Assembly: GCA_002897895.1 (NCBI GenBank) | Contig: BDSY01000041.1 | Coordinates: forward strand, 45,193-109,192 | DNA length: 64,000 bases | Reading direction: 5' to 3' | DNA from: a bacterium BMS3Abin06 | GTDB lineage: Bacteria; Nitrospirota; Thermodesulfovibrionia; UBA6902 | Shown here: positions 1 to 8,597 of the stretch, piece after piece | Position numbering within the stretch: the stretch's first letter is position 1 | How the letters are laid out: the number at the start of each line of letters is the position of its first letter | The notes under the pieces: model-generated | What the model was told of the DNA's origin: nothing | Database searches by the model: none | The model's input: the letters and a program-made list of their open reading frames with translations, nothing else | Made by a program: the position numbers and the translations under genes

Positions 1-91
1 ATCGGGCATCCAGAACTCACTGAAAAGACTGGATTCCCGCTCAACAGAATGCGGGAATGACGGCTCAATTGTTATGTTTATACACAGGCTT
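1..91. repeat. Partial copy of ~140-bp dispersed repeat (family A)
   Basis: The window opens inside a repeat. Its right part, with the paired words ATTCCCGC and GCGGGAATGA and the end GTTTATACACAGGCT, matches the copies at 50451-50590 and, inverted, at 56959-57101. The left end lies outside the window. The repeat end touches the stop codon of the cytochrome gene. Confidence 0.75.
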
Positions 92-1461
92 TATTTAAGA
101 CTCAATATTTTCCGGGTAGAAGCGATCTCACTGACCTTTGCTTCCGGTAGACCCAACTGCTTTGCAAATGAGCCCGGATAACGAAGATAATACAAGCCGG
201 CGGTTAACTCCAGGCTGCCTTTTGCATTTTCCGGGACTTTAAAGCGATAAGTTTCTTTTCTAATTTCCGAGGCATTCAGCCGGTTATCAAATATGATTTT
301 AAACGCATCGTAGGAGAAAAGAGTCTGCTCCCCGTTTTTGTCCAGACAAACAGCCCGATATATACGGCTACCTTTCAGGATGCCCTTTGCTAAAATTTGA
401 TCATCAAATTTTCCTTTGCCGCTTACATCATACATATCTGTTTTCATATCGGAGCCGGCTGGAATAGAGATAACATTATCTCCAACAGAGGCATTGAGAT
501 CAAGAAACAATAGCCTGAGTTCTGCGCTGCCTGAGGGCATTTTATGCCCTGTCCTTGAGTTATCAACAAAGACATCTATCATTATCTCATCACCGGGCGA
601 TGCAGTAGTCTTATCGATTTCCATGGTCAATGTTAATGCCCCGGTAACCTCTGATTCAGAGTGTGCCCCAGGAAACCTGTGAGTGTAAAGTTTTGCCCTG
701 TATGGTGCATAGCCCGGCCTCATCTGTGCTGCTTTGCCTGATTCATATATAGGCAGTCCTCCAGCCAGAAATCCCAGAATGTTCATATGGCAGTCCTGGC
801 ACTGAATACCCTCTTTAGCGTAGCTACTGTTTCTCCATTCTGTAAATGTTGAAATTATTTCAAGACCGTGATGGTTGGTGCGGTTGTGGCATATAGCACA
901 AAATTCACTTTTTGTTTGAAGTTCGGAGTATACATGGTGCCAATTTGTCTCATGTTTGAAAGGCCCTAATTTCCGGTAGCCCGGCGTCGAGATGTAATTT
1001 GCGTTTCCCGGACTTTTTCCTTTATATCCGCTGATAGTGTGGCAAAAATCGCAGATAACTCCGGACATGTCCGGATCAACCTCTTCTTTTGAGACTATGT
1101 ATCTCTGTTTTTTTGCGTAAGTAACAGGGGCATGGCAGGCTATACAGGCCTTTGCCTCTTCAGCAAGGCCGTCTTTGGCAAGATCGGGCAGTAGTTTTTT
1201 GAAGTACGCAGCCTGGAAAACAGGATTCTCAAAGGAGTTTGCATGCATGGACTCCAAGTGTTGATAAAAGATTTTATCATGGCAGCCCTGGCATAAAGAT
1301 GACGGCCAATATTCACCGGGCCCGGGCATGCCGGATTTCGGAGGCATGGCCTGGGGAGCTTTTGCAGATTGCGCAGAGACAAAGGCTGAAATAACAGATA
1401 GAAACATGGTCACTGTAATTGCCGTCAAAGCGTATTTTATGTTTGATTTGTAATTCATCAT
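91..1461 (-). CDS. Secreted five-haem cytochrome c (cytochrome c-554-like) with C-terminal beta-type domain
   Basis: Periplasmic multihaem electron-transfer protein. Counting from an upstream in-frame ATG at 1488, five CxxCH haem sites are visible at about residues 66-70 (CQGCH), 115-119 (CIACH), 146-150 (CDFCH), 197-201 (CAICH) and 230-234 (CQDCH). A Sec signal peptide precedes them. The last ~180 residues contain no Cys motif and look like an Ig-like or beta-sandwich domain. The spacing and the region around the first haem recall the cytochrome c-554 family. I prefer the start at 1461 (MMNYKSN, immediately before the signal peptide) because the ATG at 1488 lies inside the terminal repeat of the adjacent mobile element; no clear ribosome binding site settles it. 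The redox partner is unknown and no membrane quinol oxidase lies next to it. Confidence 0.85.
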   Translation of the reverse strand: MMNYKSNIKYALTAITVTMFLSVISAFVSAQSAKAPQAMPPKSGMPGPGEYWPSSLCQGCHDKIFYQHLESMHANSFENPVFQAAYFKKLLPDLAKDGLAEEAKACIACHAPVTYAKKQRYIVSKEEVDPDMSGVICDFCHTISGYKGKSPGNANYISTPGYRKLGPFKHETNWHHVYSELQTKSEFCAICHNRTNHHGLEIISTFTEWRNSSYAKEGIQCQDCHMNILGFLAGGLPIYESGKAAQMRPGYAPYRAKLYTHRFPGAHSESEVTGALTLTMEIDKTTASPGDEIMIDVFVDNSRTGHKMPSGSAELRLLFLDLNASVGDNVISIPAGSDMKTDMYDVSGKGKFDDQILAKGILKGSRIYRAVCLDKNGEQTLFSYDAFKIIFDNRLNASEIRKETYRFKVPENAKGSLELTAGLYYLRYPGSFAKQLGLPEAKVSEIASTRKILSLK

Positions 1462-1477
1462 AAATTCTAATATATGA

Positions 1478-1616
1478 GGCTCTTGCAAAAGTCTTGTTTT
1501 GTCATTCCCGAGGTAGTAATCGGGAATCCGGTTTATTTAAAAAACAAAGACTTCTGGATACCCGTTTTCACGGGTATGACGGCACAAGTTATTTTGCAGG
1601 GACTTTTGCAAGAGCC
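1478..1616. mobile_element. MITE-like element, 139 bp, copy 1
   Basis: A non-coding element with perfect 16-bp terminal inverted repeats: GGCTCTTGCAAAAGTC at the left and its reverse complement at the right. A second 139-bp copy lies inverted at 7071-7209 with only about seven differences. Inside are two nested inverted repeats (TCATTCCCGA/TCGGGAATCC and TACCCGT/ACGGGTA). No transposase is encoded, so it would need one in trans. Confidence 0.85.
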
Positions 1617-1788
1617 CCATAAATATTATATAACACTTTTAAGGCCTCCGTAGTCTTTGAAAAAGTTCCGAATTGATTTGATGTTGGGTGCATCGGGAAA
1701 AAACTAATTTACAATCCCCATAGAAAGAGTTATATTATCACATTCAAGCACAGCGGTTTCGTTCAATCTGTGAAGAAAGGACATATCA

Positions 1789-2046
1789 GTGTCAACAATT
1801 AATGAACATAGATTGTTTGAAGTGCTCGCAAAAGATGTAAATCTTAGATTTATAGAACCGCATATATATTCAATTTTCCACAATGGTGAAAACCCGAACT
1901 TCTTTGATAAGATGGCTCGTTTCTACGACATAGTGATATGCAACCCATTATACAACCGTCTCATGTGGGGATATTCAGTGAAAAACTATACCACATTGGT
2001 TCAAGACGCCCTCACAACAAAGCAGTGCTGTGACGAACCAGACTGA
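1789..2046 (+). pseudogene. N-terminal fragment of a class I SAM methyltransferase
   Basis: An 85-residue frame from GTG. Residues about 45-73 (a YDIVICNPLYNRLMWG segment followed by Y-x3-L-x2-AL) resemble the N-terminal helices of methyltransferases that are normally followed by a glycine-rich SAM-binding motif. Here the frame ends just before that motif should appear, so it cannot bind SAM. I read it as the remnant of a truncated gene; an independent small protein is possible but less likely. The intact methyltransferase just downstream does not continue this frame. Confidence 0.55.
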
Positions 2047-2085
2047 CCTTTTCAGGGAGTGTCTTTATCAGGCATGGAGGGAAGC

Positions 2086-2862
2086 ATGACTGGTATTAAA
2101 ATCCAAAAACAAAAGTTTCTTAACCAGGTTATAAAAATGAAAAGCACAAAAAAAGATACAAAAGAATGGTTTAAAGAGTGGGCGAATGAATACGATGATA
2201 CTCTCGGCAAAATTAAAAGGCATCATCATTTACTCAACCTTGTTGTTAAATTATCTAATGTTAAAAAAAATCAAAAGGTGCTTGATGTCGGCTGTGGCAC
2301 AGGTCTTTTGTCTTTGAAATTTCTTGAAAAAGCGGACTGTTTCATTACGGGGATAGACAGTTCATTGGAAATGCTTTCATTATTCATTGAAAAAATAAAC
2401 AAGCTTTCTCTTTCTGACAGGATTGTTTATAAACTTGAAGACGCAGGGTCCCTTAATTTCAAAAAAAATTCATTTGATATAGTTGCTTCGACAGTAACAT
2501 TGCATCATCTAAAGAATAAATATTCCACAATAAAAAAGATTCATAATATTTTAAAACCTGGAGGAAGGTTTGTTTTAGGTGACATTGATATGGATACTAC
2601 CGGCAGGATAACAGATCCAAAACGGTTATTGAGAATGCTTGAATGGTTAAAAGAAGAGTTTGCCCTTGCTTTAAATGAAGGTGGAGTAGAAGCATTCAGC
2701 CGGATGTATGATAATGGGAAAAAGCATATTTTAAATGATGGTGAATATTGTATCGGTTTTAAACAGTGGAAAGAATTATGCAAAAGAACTGAATTCAGAA
2801 AGGTCACAGTTAAATCTTTACCTGACTTTAAATGGTTTAAAGTGCTGGTTGCCATTAAATAA
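2086..2862 (+). CDS. Class I SAM-dependent methyltransferase
   Basis: Probable cytosolic small-molecule or lipid methyltransferase of the UbiE/Methyltransf_11 type. Visible features are motif I VLDVGCGTGLLSLK, an acidic residue in the next strand (GIDSS), and the post-motif LKPGGRFVLGDID. The start is chosen at ATG 2086 because GGAGG at 2076-2080 lies five bases upstream. A GTG at 2059 would add nine residues but has poorly spaced signals. The substrate cannot be told. Codon use is AT-rich and lysine-rich compared with the housekeeping genes of the window, consistent with acquisition. A degraded duplicate of its central part occurs near 8858-8893. Confidence 0.8.
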   Translation: MTGIKIQKQKFLNQVIKMKSTKKDTKEWFKEWANEYDDTLGKIKRHHHLLNLVVKLSNVKKNQKVLDVGCGTGLLSLKFLEKADCFITGIDSSLEMLSLFIEKINKLSLSDRIVYKLEDAGSLNFKKNSFDIVASTVTLHHLKNKYSTIKKIHNILKPGGRFVLGDIDMDTTGRITDPKRLLRMLEWLKEEFALALNEGGVEAFSRMYDNGKKHILNDGEYCIGFKQWKELCKRTEFRKVTVKSLPDFKWFKVLVAIK

Positions 2863-2865
2863 AAA

Positions 2866-2940
2866 AACTTTATGATTTCGGCTTGTCCGAACACTCCGGG
2901 CATGGCAGCAAAAAGACATTGTGCCTGATCCACTGAAAAG
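2866..2940 (-). pseudogene. Residual tail of a Cdd1-like gene (deleted copy)
   Basis: On the minus strand this stretch still reads PCPECSDKPKS-stop, matching the C-terminal PECSDKPKL of the intact Cdd1-like gene at 8966-9226. Just beyond it the word GACATTGTGCCTGATCCAC also occurs upstream of that intact gene, at about 9268-9286. The body of the gene is missing, so it looks like a deletion derivative joining both flanks. Confidence 0.5.
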
Positions 2941-3073
2941 ATTTCTTCCTGAGTTCAGCAAAGATTTCATCCGGCGAGGTTTCTTTTGACAAATCCCTGG
3001 AAATGATATATATCGCATATTTTTTTAGAATCTTTTTTAAACCTTTTTCTTTTTTTTGTGTCTAAATAAGTAA

Positions 3074-3619
3074 ATGAAAGAAGACCTGAACCTGATTGAA
3101 AAATATCTCGCAGGCAATGAAGAGGCGGTCGAGATGCTTGTAATGAAATATCAGAAGATGATCTATGCCCTTGCCTGCAGAATGGTCAATGACATGGAAG
3201 AGGCAAAGGATATTACACAGAAAACATTCATTCAGGCGATAAAAAGCATTAAGGGGTTCAAAAAAAAGGCTTCTTTTAAGACATGGCTGTACAGGATAGC
3301 AGTAAATACAAGTCTGAATCACATGAGAAAAGACGGGCATAAAGAGATAGAGCTTGATGAATCAGCTATCGGGAATCAGTCCGGTGCACTGTCTTTAATG
3401 ATTAAGCGGGAAAGGGAAAATCTTATTAAAAAGAGGTTGGATGAACTTCCGAAACAGCAGAGACTCGCCATTATTCTTAGAACCTATGAGGGGCTAAGTT
3501 GTTGTGAAACTTCACAAATAATGGGATGTTCCGAGGGCGCTGTAAAGGCGCATTATCATTTTGGTGTGAAAAAATTAAAGGAAATTTTAGAGGGGAGAAG
3601 ATATGACATACACTCATGA
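3074..3619 (+). CDS. ECF-type RNA polymerase sigma factor
   Basis: Extracytoplasmic-function sigma-70 family protein of 181 residues. Region 2 covers about residues 20-90, with the core-binding/-10 recognition stretch DITQKTFIQAIKSI and FKTWLYRIAVNTSLNHMRK. A variable linker follows, then region 4 at about 125-175 with the helix-turn-helix LSCCETSQIMGCSEGAVKAH. It should direct RNA polymerase to a stress regulon. Its last 17 bases overlap the next gene, an anti-sigma factor, which is the usual pairing. The promoter consensus it recognises cannot be read off here; autoregulation upstream of 3074 is likely but no matching motif is obvious. Confidence 0.93.
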   Translation: MKEDLNLIEKYLAGNEEAVEMLVMKYQKMIYALACRMVNDMEEAKDITQKTFIQAIKSIKGFKKKASFKTWLYRIAVNTSLNHMRKDGHKEIELDESAIGNQSGALSLMIKRERENLIKKRLDELPKQQRLAIILRTYEGLSCCETSQIMGCSEGAVKAHYHFGVKKLKEILEGRRYDIHS

Positions 3620-4181
3620 CAGGATAAAAGAAATGCTCCCGGACTATGTAAATGGCCTTGTTTCGGAAAAGGCAGGGAAAGATATAGAAACGCATTTAAA
3701 AGAGTGTTCCGGTTGTGCAGGGGAAGTCTCTTTTATTTCAGAGCTTATAAAAGTGGAAGTGCCTGATCCGGGAGAGCTTTACTGGAAGACTCTGCCTCAA
3801 AAGATGCGGGCGATTTCTACTCAGAGGGATGAAAAGAGGTTTTCTTTCAGCTCGTTATTAAGGCCGGCCCCTGTCTTTGCAACGACCTTATTAATTGCAA
3901 TCGTTATTATATCTTCCGTTTACATAATAAATACAAAATCGAACGGGATTGACTTTTTGTTCGAGGACCCACTGGCTTTTCAGGCCATTGATATAAACGG
4001 TATTTCCGAAGAGGATTTGTCAGCCGCTATTGGAGAAACTATTAAAGAAAATACAACCGAAATATTTTACACGGAAGATTTCAGTCCACATTCCTATTTC
4101 ATGGAATTTGCTTCCCTGAACTCATGGGAGCTGGAAGGCATCTATGAGGTATTAAAGGGAGAACAACAAACAGGAGGTTAA
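3603..4181 (+). CDS. Membrane anti-sigma factor with zinc-finger (zf-HC2-like) domain
   Basis: The 192-residue partner of the preceding sigma factor. The N-terminal cytoplasmic part carries the HxxxCxxC motif (His31, Cys35, Cys38) of zinc-binding anti-sigma domains. A single membrane segment follows at about residues 89-109, then a periplasmic C-terminal part of ~80 residues that may sense the signal. It overlaps the sigma gene by 17 bases and is followed two bases later by a Spy/CpxP-like gene, so the three form one operon. Whether release is by zinc/thiol chemistry or by proteolysis cannot be decided; a site-2 protease gene lies 5 kb away at 9310-10062. Confidence 0.88.
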   Translation: MTYTHDRIKEMLPDYVNGLVSEKAGKDIETHLKECSGCAGEVSFISELIKVEVPDPGELYWKTLPQKMRAISTQRDEKRFSFSSLLRPAPVFATTLLIAIVIISSVYIINTKSNGIDFLFEDPLAFQAIDINGISEEDLSAAIGETIKENTTEIFYTEDFSPHSYFMEFASLNSWELEGIYEVLKGEQQTGG

Positions 4182-4183
4182 AA

Positions 4184-4750
4184 ATGAAAAAAAACATAAT
4201 TAAAATTTTGCTGATATTCTTTCTGGCGCTCGGCTTTAGCGCTGACGGCATGGCATCGCCTGACAGGGACGACCATAACAGGCCGCCCTCAAAGGAGCAG
4301 ATGGAGAGGGTCAGGAAGAGGATAGAGACCATGAGGATGTGGAAGCTCACTAAAGCCCTTGACCTTGATGAAAAGACCGCTGCCCGGCTTTTCCCGTTAC
4401 TCAATAAGTATGACAAGAAGAGGGCTGAGATTGAGAGGGATATTAAAGATAATATGATGGATCTCAGAGAAGCACTGGAAGATGAAAAAGAAAGTAAACT
4501 GAGAGACCTCATTGAAAGGCTTGAGAAGAGCCACAAGGCGCTTCAGAGTTTAAATGACGAGGAAAGAACGGAATTGAAGCAGATCCTTACAGTCAGGCAG
4601 CAGGCAAAGTACCTCATCTTCCTGCAGGAGTTCAACAGGGAGATCAGGCATATAATTGCAGAGGCAAGGAAGAAACGGCCTGGGAGGTTTAGAAAGGAGA
4701 GACAGGAGCGAGATTTTCCTGATCACCCGTTCCCTCCCGAGGAACGATGA
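4184..4750 (+). CDS. Periplasmic Spy/CpxP-like (metal-resistance fold) protein
   Basis: A 188-residue exported helical protein. The signal peptide is about residues 1-25 (MKKN, hydrophobic core, then ADGMASP). The mature part is highly charged and helical: an R/K/E-rich hairpin at about 40-150 followed by a basic, proline-rich tail. This is the profile of the Spy/CpxP/heavy-metal-sensor family, periplasmic chaperones or sensors that bind unfolded proteins or metals. An AGGAGG ribosome binding site lies just upstream. Third gene of the sigma/anti-sigma operon, so probably both a target and a modulator of that response. Confidence 0.8.
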   Translation: MKKNIIKILLIFFLALGFSADGMASPDRDDHNRPPSKEQMERVRKRIETMRMWKLTKALDLDEKTAARLFPLLNKYDKKRAEIERDIKDNMMDLREALEDEKESKLRDLIERLEKSHKALQSLNDEERTELKQILTVRQQAKYLIFLQEFNREIRHIIAEARKKRPGRFRKERQERDFPDHPFPPEER

Positions 4751-4804
4751 GATATAAAACAACAGAAGGAATCCCCTGTCATAATCGTATTGAGAAAGAG
4801 TTAT

Positions 4805-6295
4805 ATGTTTAATGTAATGAGAATGACCGTTGTTTTGTTTCTCTTTTTATTGACCGCATGCGGTGGAAGTCAGAGTGGAGGTGAGAGTGGTGATACGAGT
4901 GCAACTACAACTTCAACTGGAGGCAGTCTGACAACACTGGAGTACGAGGATTCGCCGTTCGGCTTTCATCCTGCTTTAGTCAACAGGTTCGGTTACAGTG
5001 ATAATGGTTATGTAGATGCCCGGAAGATTGGTGTCAGGTGGAACAGGCCGAGTCTTTATACCTTCTGGTTTAAGGTGCAACCGGATATTAATGACCCTGC
5101 TTATCACTGGGAAGAATATGATACTCTTTACGGAAATGTTCCTGAAGGGATAAACATACTTGCAAATATTGCAACGCAGCCGCGAAGTTATGATGCAGGT
5201 TATGAAATTCCGGGTAGTTATTTGCCTGTTGATGAGGGTAAATACACTGCCTTTGTCAAAGCCACGGTAGAACGCTATGACGGTGACGGTATCGGTGAAG
5301 AAGATTTCAACGGTGGTGTTTTCCCCAACCCCATTAAATACTGGCAGGTGGATAATGAACCGAATGCATTAACAAAAACAGGTTATGCAGGGTTGCAGCA
5401 GATAACATATATGGCTATCAAAGAGGCATGTTCAGATTGTCAGGTTCTCATAGGCGGGGCAACCGGGTTTCCTGATAATTTTGCAGACAATTTTTCAGTG
5501 TATGCTCAAATTCTATCTGATCTGAACGGTCAGTATGTTGATATATTCGATTTTCACTGGTACGGGTTTGCTGACGGGGATTATCACGAAAGTAAGGATG
5601 CGTGTGACCTTGTGAGGTCGAAACTGAATGAATATGGTTTTGGGAATATCCCTGTATGGATAACCGAGATGGGCAGTCATAGCGGCACAATAACCTGGGA
5701 AGACCCCTATAATGGTTTATATCAAACCGAAGCCCAGCAGGCAGAAGACTATTTAAAGCGTTTTATCTATCCTCTGTCTTTCGGGGTTAAAAAAATCTTC
5801 CCCGCCTTTGGATTAATTGAAGGGTTTAAACAGAATAATGGATATTTTGACCACACCGGTCTGCTATATGACGGGGAAGACCCTGATGTTGGTGATGATA
5901 AGGGCCTGGGTATTAAGAAACTCGGCTACTACAGTTACAAACTGATGACGGAAAAACTCGAAGGTTCTGATTGGGATAAGATCCGGACAATACAGGAATC
6001 CGGCAATGTTCATATCTATAAATTTACCAAAGACAATAATTCCATTTATGTTGCCTGGTGGGATTATTTTGATGAGGCGGGTTATCAAGAAGGCGATACA
6101 AAGACAATTGCTTTTGATATTGATTTTACAGGTGATGCCTTGATTACCGATGCTGTTCCCAATGCTGTTTCAGGAGCGGTTTTAGATGAGAATAACTATC
6201 CGGATTTCTTTGAAACAGAAACCAAATCAGTAACTAACGGCCAGGTAACTATAACCCTTGGTGAAAATCCTGTGTTTGTGGAAGCAGCACAGTGA
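4805..6295 (+). CDS. Lipoprotein glycoside hydrolase-like protein (clan GH-A-type TIM barrel)
   Basis: A surface or periplasmic lipoprotein of 496 residues. The lipobox LTAC puts the lipidated Cys at residue 19 of the chosen start, followed by a G/S/T-rich linker and a catalytic-looking domain. Two glutamates sit in clan GH-A-like contexts: WQVDNEPN (about Glu185, acid/base) and VWITEMGSHS (about Glu288, nucleophile), with FHWYG between them. The C-terminal ~110 residues look like a beta-sandwich. The exact glycosidase family (GH39- or GH5-like) and substrate are not determinable by eye. A TTG at 4790 would add five residues; ATG 4805 with upstream GAAAGAG is preferred. It follows the stress operon by ~55 bases and may be co-transcribed. 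Confidence 0.72.
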   Translation: MFNVMRMTVVLFLFLLTACGGSQSGGESGDTSATTTSTGGSLTTLEYEDSPFGFHPALVNRFGYSDNGYVDARKIGVRWNRPSLYTFWFKVQPDINDPAYHWEEYDTLYGNVPEGINILANIATQPRSYDAGYEIPGSYLPVDEGKYTAFVKATVERYDGDGIGEEDFNGGVFPNPIKYWQVDNEPNALTKTGYAGLQQITYMAIKEACSDCQVLIGGATGFPDNFADNFSVYAQILSDLNGQYVDIFDFHWYGFADGDYHESKDACDLVRSKLNEYGFGNIPVWITEMGSHSGTITWEDPYNGLYQTEAQQAEDYLKRFIYPLSFGVKKIFPAFGLIEGFKQNNGYFDHTGLLYDGEDPDVGDDKGLGIKKLGYYSYKLMTEKLEGSDWDKIRTIQESGNVHIYKFTKDNNSIYVAWWDYFDEAGYQEGDTKTIAFDIDFTGDALITDAVPNAVSGAVLDENNYPDFFETETKSVTNGQVTITLGENPVFVEAAQ

Positions 6296-6570
6296 AACTC
6301 AATAAGGAGAAGACACCTCAACTTTAGAAGTCAGAATAACTATGCAAGATGCTCAAGAGTTGAAGCAGCCACTTTCCCTTTGAGTGCAAAAAATTTCATA
6401 AATTGTCCCCGGCAAGTATAAACTACCGGAAAACGGCAAACAGAAATACCCACCCTAAAGAGCAAAACCGCAGGAATAACCGGTTATTTTGAGGATGTTG
6501 TGATTGAGGAGCAGCCGAAGACGACCCGAAGATGAGATGTGAGAATGGCATTTTATTTTTGGGCGGGCCC

Positions 6571-6792
6571 TTAGGCTGCAATTAATTCTAATTTCTCTTT
6601 TGTCTCAGCAGGAAGGCGTATAGGTGCAAAATAATCTGAAGGATACAAATAATCTTCCCCGGATTCATCTATAACTCGTATCTGATGATGTTTTTCTGCT
6701 GCCTTATCCACTAATACTTCATATATCTTCTTAGTCTCTAATGATGCTTTATATCCACGATTGTTTACACAAACCATAAAATGTTTTTTCAT
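6571..6792 (-). CDS. Small conserved hypothetical protein
   Basis: A 73-residue protein with no signal peptide or membrane segment. It contains the block IRVIDESGEDYLYPSDYF, which I recall from short proteins of unknown function found in Nitrospirota and cyanobacteria. GGAGA five bases before the ATG supports the start. It overlaps the stop codon of an upstream 28-codon frame (ATGA), implying translational coupling. Function unknown. Confidence 0.75.
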   Translation of the reverse strand: MKKHFMVCVNNRGYKASLETKKIYEVLVDKAAEKHHQIRVIDESGEDYLYPSDYFAPIRLPAETKEKLELIAA

Positions 6793-6875
6793 AAGCTCTC
6801 CTTCAAATTCTTAATTCCATGTCTAACAGCAATTCTTTCTACTTCCCTTATTTTTCCGACTACCTTGAAGTACAT
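6789..6875 (-). pseudogene. Short (28-aa) remnant of the partner of the next small gene
   Basis: The frame begins MYFKVVGKIREVERIAVRHG and stops after 28 residues, its TGA overlapping the ATG of the 73-residue gene. From memory, full-length proteins with this N-terminus are longer and sit directly upstream of relatives of that gene. The shortness suggests an internal deletion; a genuine micro-ORF used for coupling is the alternative. Confidence 0.4.
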
Positions 6876-7070
6876 ATTTAATTTTAACAGATTTCATAAG
6901 AATATCATAAATACAGGACAATTCACTATGGAGCAAATTATTTATAGCTGCTATCCCGGTTCTCTACAGGTCCCTAATGCCTGTTCAATATCCTGCTTAT
7001 GCTCATTCTTTCCTTTCTAAACCCTGACAGTTGGTCTGCCAAAAATTTCATAAATTCCTTTACATCGTGA

Positions 7071-7209
7071 GGCTCTTGCAAAAGTCCCTGCAAAAAGACC
7101 TGTGCCGTCATACCCGTGGAAACGGGTATCCAGAAGTCTTTGTTTTTTAAAGAAACTGGATTCCCGATTACTAACTCGGGAATGACAAAACAAGACTTTT
7201 GCAAGAGCC
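7071..7209. mobile_element. MITE-like element, 139 bp, copy 2
   Basis: Inverted copy of the element at 1478-1616 with the same perfect 16-bp terminal inverted repeats. The flanks read TCG-TGA and TCA-TCG, so a 3-bp TCG target duplication is possible if the element is counted from TGA to TCA. It carries no gene. Confidence 0.85.
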
Positions 7210-7756
7210 TCATCGTAAGAAAACAATAATTGTATCTCTTTACTGCGAGTAAACCCCTGAAATTTTCCGATCCAATTTTTCAACGTATAATGCTCTTGAA
7301 TTAAACAGTAAGGGTAACTGCTCAGGTCTCCCTCTTTGGCAAAGAGGGGATAAAGAAAATATACCGGAGTAGATACCATTAGCTTAAAAATACACCGGAG
7401 AATTTCCTTGCTGCTGCATAGAAAAAAATACGTTACCGAATTTATGAACCGGGGTCCTTAGGTGAATAATGTCTTACTTTTATTTCAGCTTTAAGATTAT
7501 CACAAGCCGTATTCCAGCCTGATGCTTTTTTACCAGAAGCGCATCAAAACGAGTCTTTATGTCTGGTGGAATATTCATGAATGGTATTATCCAACATGAT
7601 AGATAACATTACAAATATGGTGTTATCCAGCATGTCTTGGGATTTCTACTAATAAAATCCCAAAAAAAAATAGCAATATAAATTGTAAGTTACAATGCTG
7701 ATCTGGTATTATCTGAAAAATCACATACGCACGTTAGATGATAACTAAGGAGACAC
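7210..7756. other. Intergenic stretch without recognisable gene
   Basis: No convincing coding frame on either strand. The only pattern noticed is a loosely repeated phrase (GGTATTATCCAACATG, GGTGTTATCCAGCATG) around 7580-7640. AT-rich and probably decayed sequence between two element insertions. Confidence 0.5.
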
Positions 7757-7934
7757 ATGAGAACACCAAGAGTCAATGATAGTATTCCAGTTTTTATTAT
7801 GACTGAGTTTAGAAATCTGATTAATGACGGATGCATCTGTTAAGCTCTTTGATAAGACTATTGAAGAAATGGTTGAACACTTTGATGCAAAAAGATTATT
7901 CAAAATTAAAGATAAAAAAATAATGAATATTTAA
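7757..7934 (+). pseudogene. Frameshifted small gene, unknown function
   Basis: AAGGAG precedes ATG 7757, and the frame runs 28 residues to a TAA at 7841. In another frame the sequence continues without a stop as a Lys/Asp/Glu-rich helix (SVKLFDKTIEEMVEHFDAK and on) to TAA at 7932. A single-base slip near 7835 would join both parts into a ~58-residue protein. I do not recognise it; the good ribosome binding site argues that it was once expressed. Confidence 0.4.
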
Positions 7935-8066
7935 CCAAACAAGGGTATGCGTGCCAGCAGTCCTCTTTTTGGTTTTGGATGGTTTTATGTTTGCAAACAT
8001 CTTTTTGCATTTCAAAATCCTTTCGGGCACGCAACCCTTAGTTCGGCGATACATCAAAAAAGGAGA

Positions 8067-8444
8067 ATGATGAGAAAGATAATTATTCTATTAATAGCTA
8101 TTTCGACTATTTCGATTTATCAAGCTTATGCTAATGACAGAGACCTTGATAAGCAACTTAGAAACAAATGGAATTTAATGATTACATATTTAAAGGAAGG
8201 CAATAAAGAGAAAGCATTAGAACTAATAGATCCCTTCACAAGGAAAGACTATGCAGTAATGTTTGAAGCACTAAAAGACCAAATGCCACAAATAGTTTCT
8301 ACTCCAGTTGATTTTAAGCTTATAGAAATTCGGGATAATTTTGCAAAATACGAATTAATAACTAAAGAAAAGGGGATTCTATATTCATATGAGGTGATAT
8401 TTTTTGAAAGAATAAAAGGACAATGGTTTATTTCAGAATTTTAG
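8067..8444 (+). CDS. Small exported protein, NTF2/DUF4878-like
   Basis: A 125-residue protein with a Sec signal peptide at about residues 1-21 (hydrophobic core IIILLIAISTISIY, then A-Y-A). The mature part has the pattern of small cone-shaped NTF2-like secreted proteins: a helix-rich start (YLKEGNKEKALEL), then strands ending in GQWFISEF. The start is set at ATG 8067 by AGGAGA at 8061-8066; the frame is open further upstream but that part has no export signal. Function unknown. Confidence 0.7.
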   Translation: MMRKIIILLIAISTISIYQAYANDRDLDKQLRNKWNLMITYLKEGNKEKALELIDPFTRKDYAVMFEALKDQMPQIVSTPVDFKLIEIRDNFAKYELITKEKGILYSYEVIFFERIKGQWFISEF

Positions 8445-8597
8445 CAATGTTTTTAATTTAATGTATCAACTCCGTGCACAATGAACGAGTGCCACCTCTC
8501 TCCATTCTTCAGGCAATGTAAATATCTGGGAGTTGAAGAAAAAAACATTGTAAAATCTCTAGGATGAAGACCTACTATTAAAAACTAAAAAGTGAAG
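8445..8597. other. Decayed intergenic DNA beside the mobile element
   Basis: No gene recognised. The right end is the pre-insertion sequence of the 153-bp element, ending in the target-site copy GAAG at 8594-8597. Read with 8751 onwards it forms a possible old frame (SEELEDNLKDIF and on) that lacks an intact start. Confidence 0.4.

Noticed and set aside
416..682. Plus-strand frame opposite the cytochrome gene
   Set aside because: It is an antisense shadow of a gene with five haem motifs; no ribosome binding site or recognisable protein features.
1462..1488. ATG 1488 as start of the cytochrome gene
   Set aside because: It falls in the terminal inverted repeat of the mobile element and adds residues before the signal peptide.
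7017..7379. 120-aa minus-strand frame across the 139-bp element
   Set aside because: Most of its codons come from the mobile element and it has no family features or ribosome binding site.
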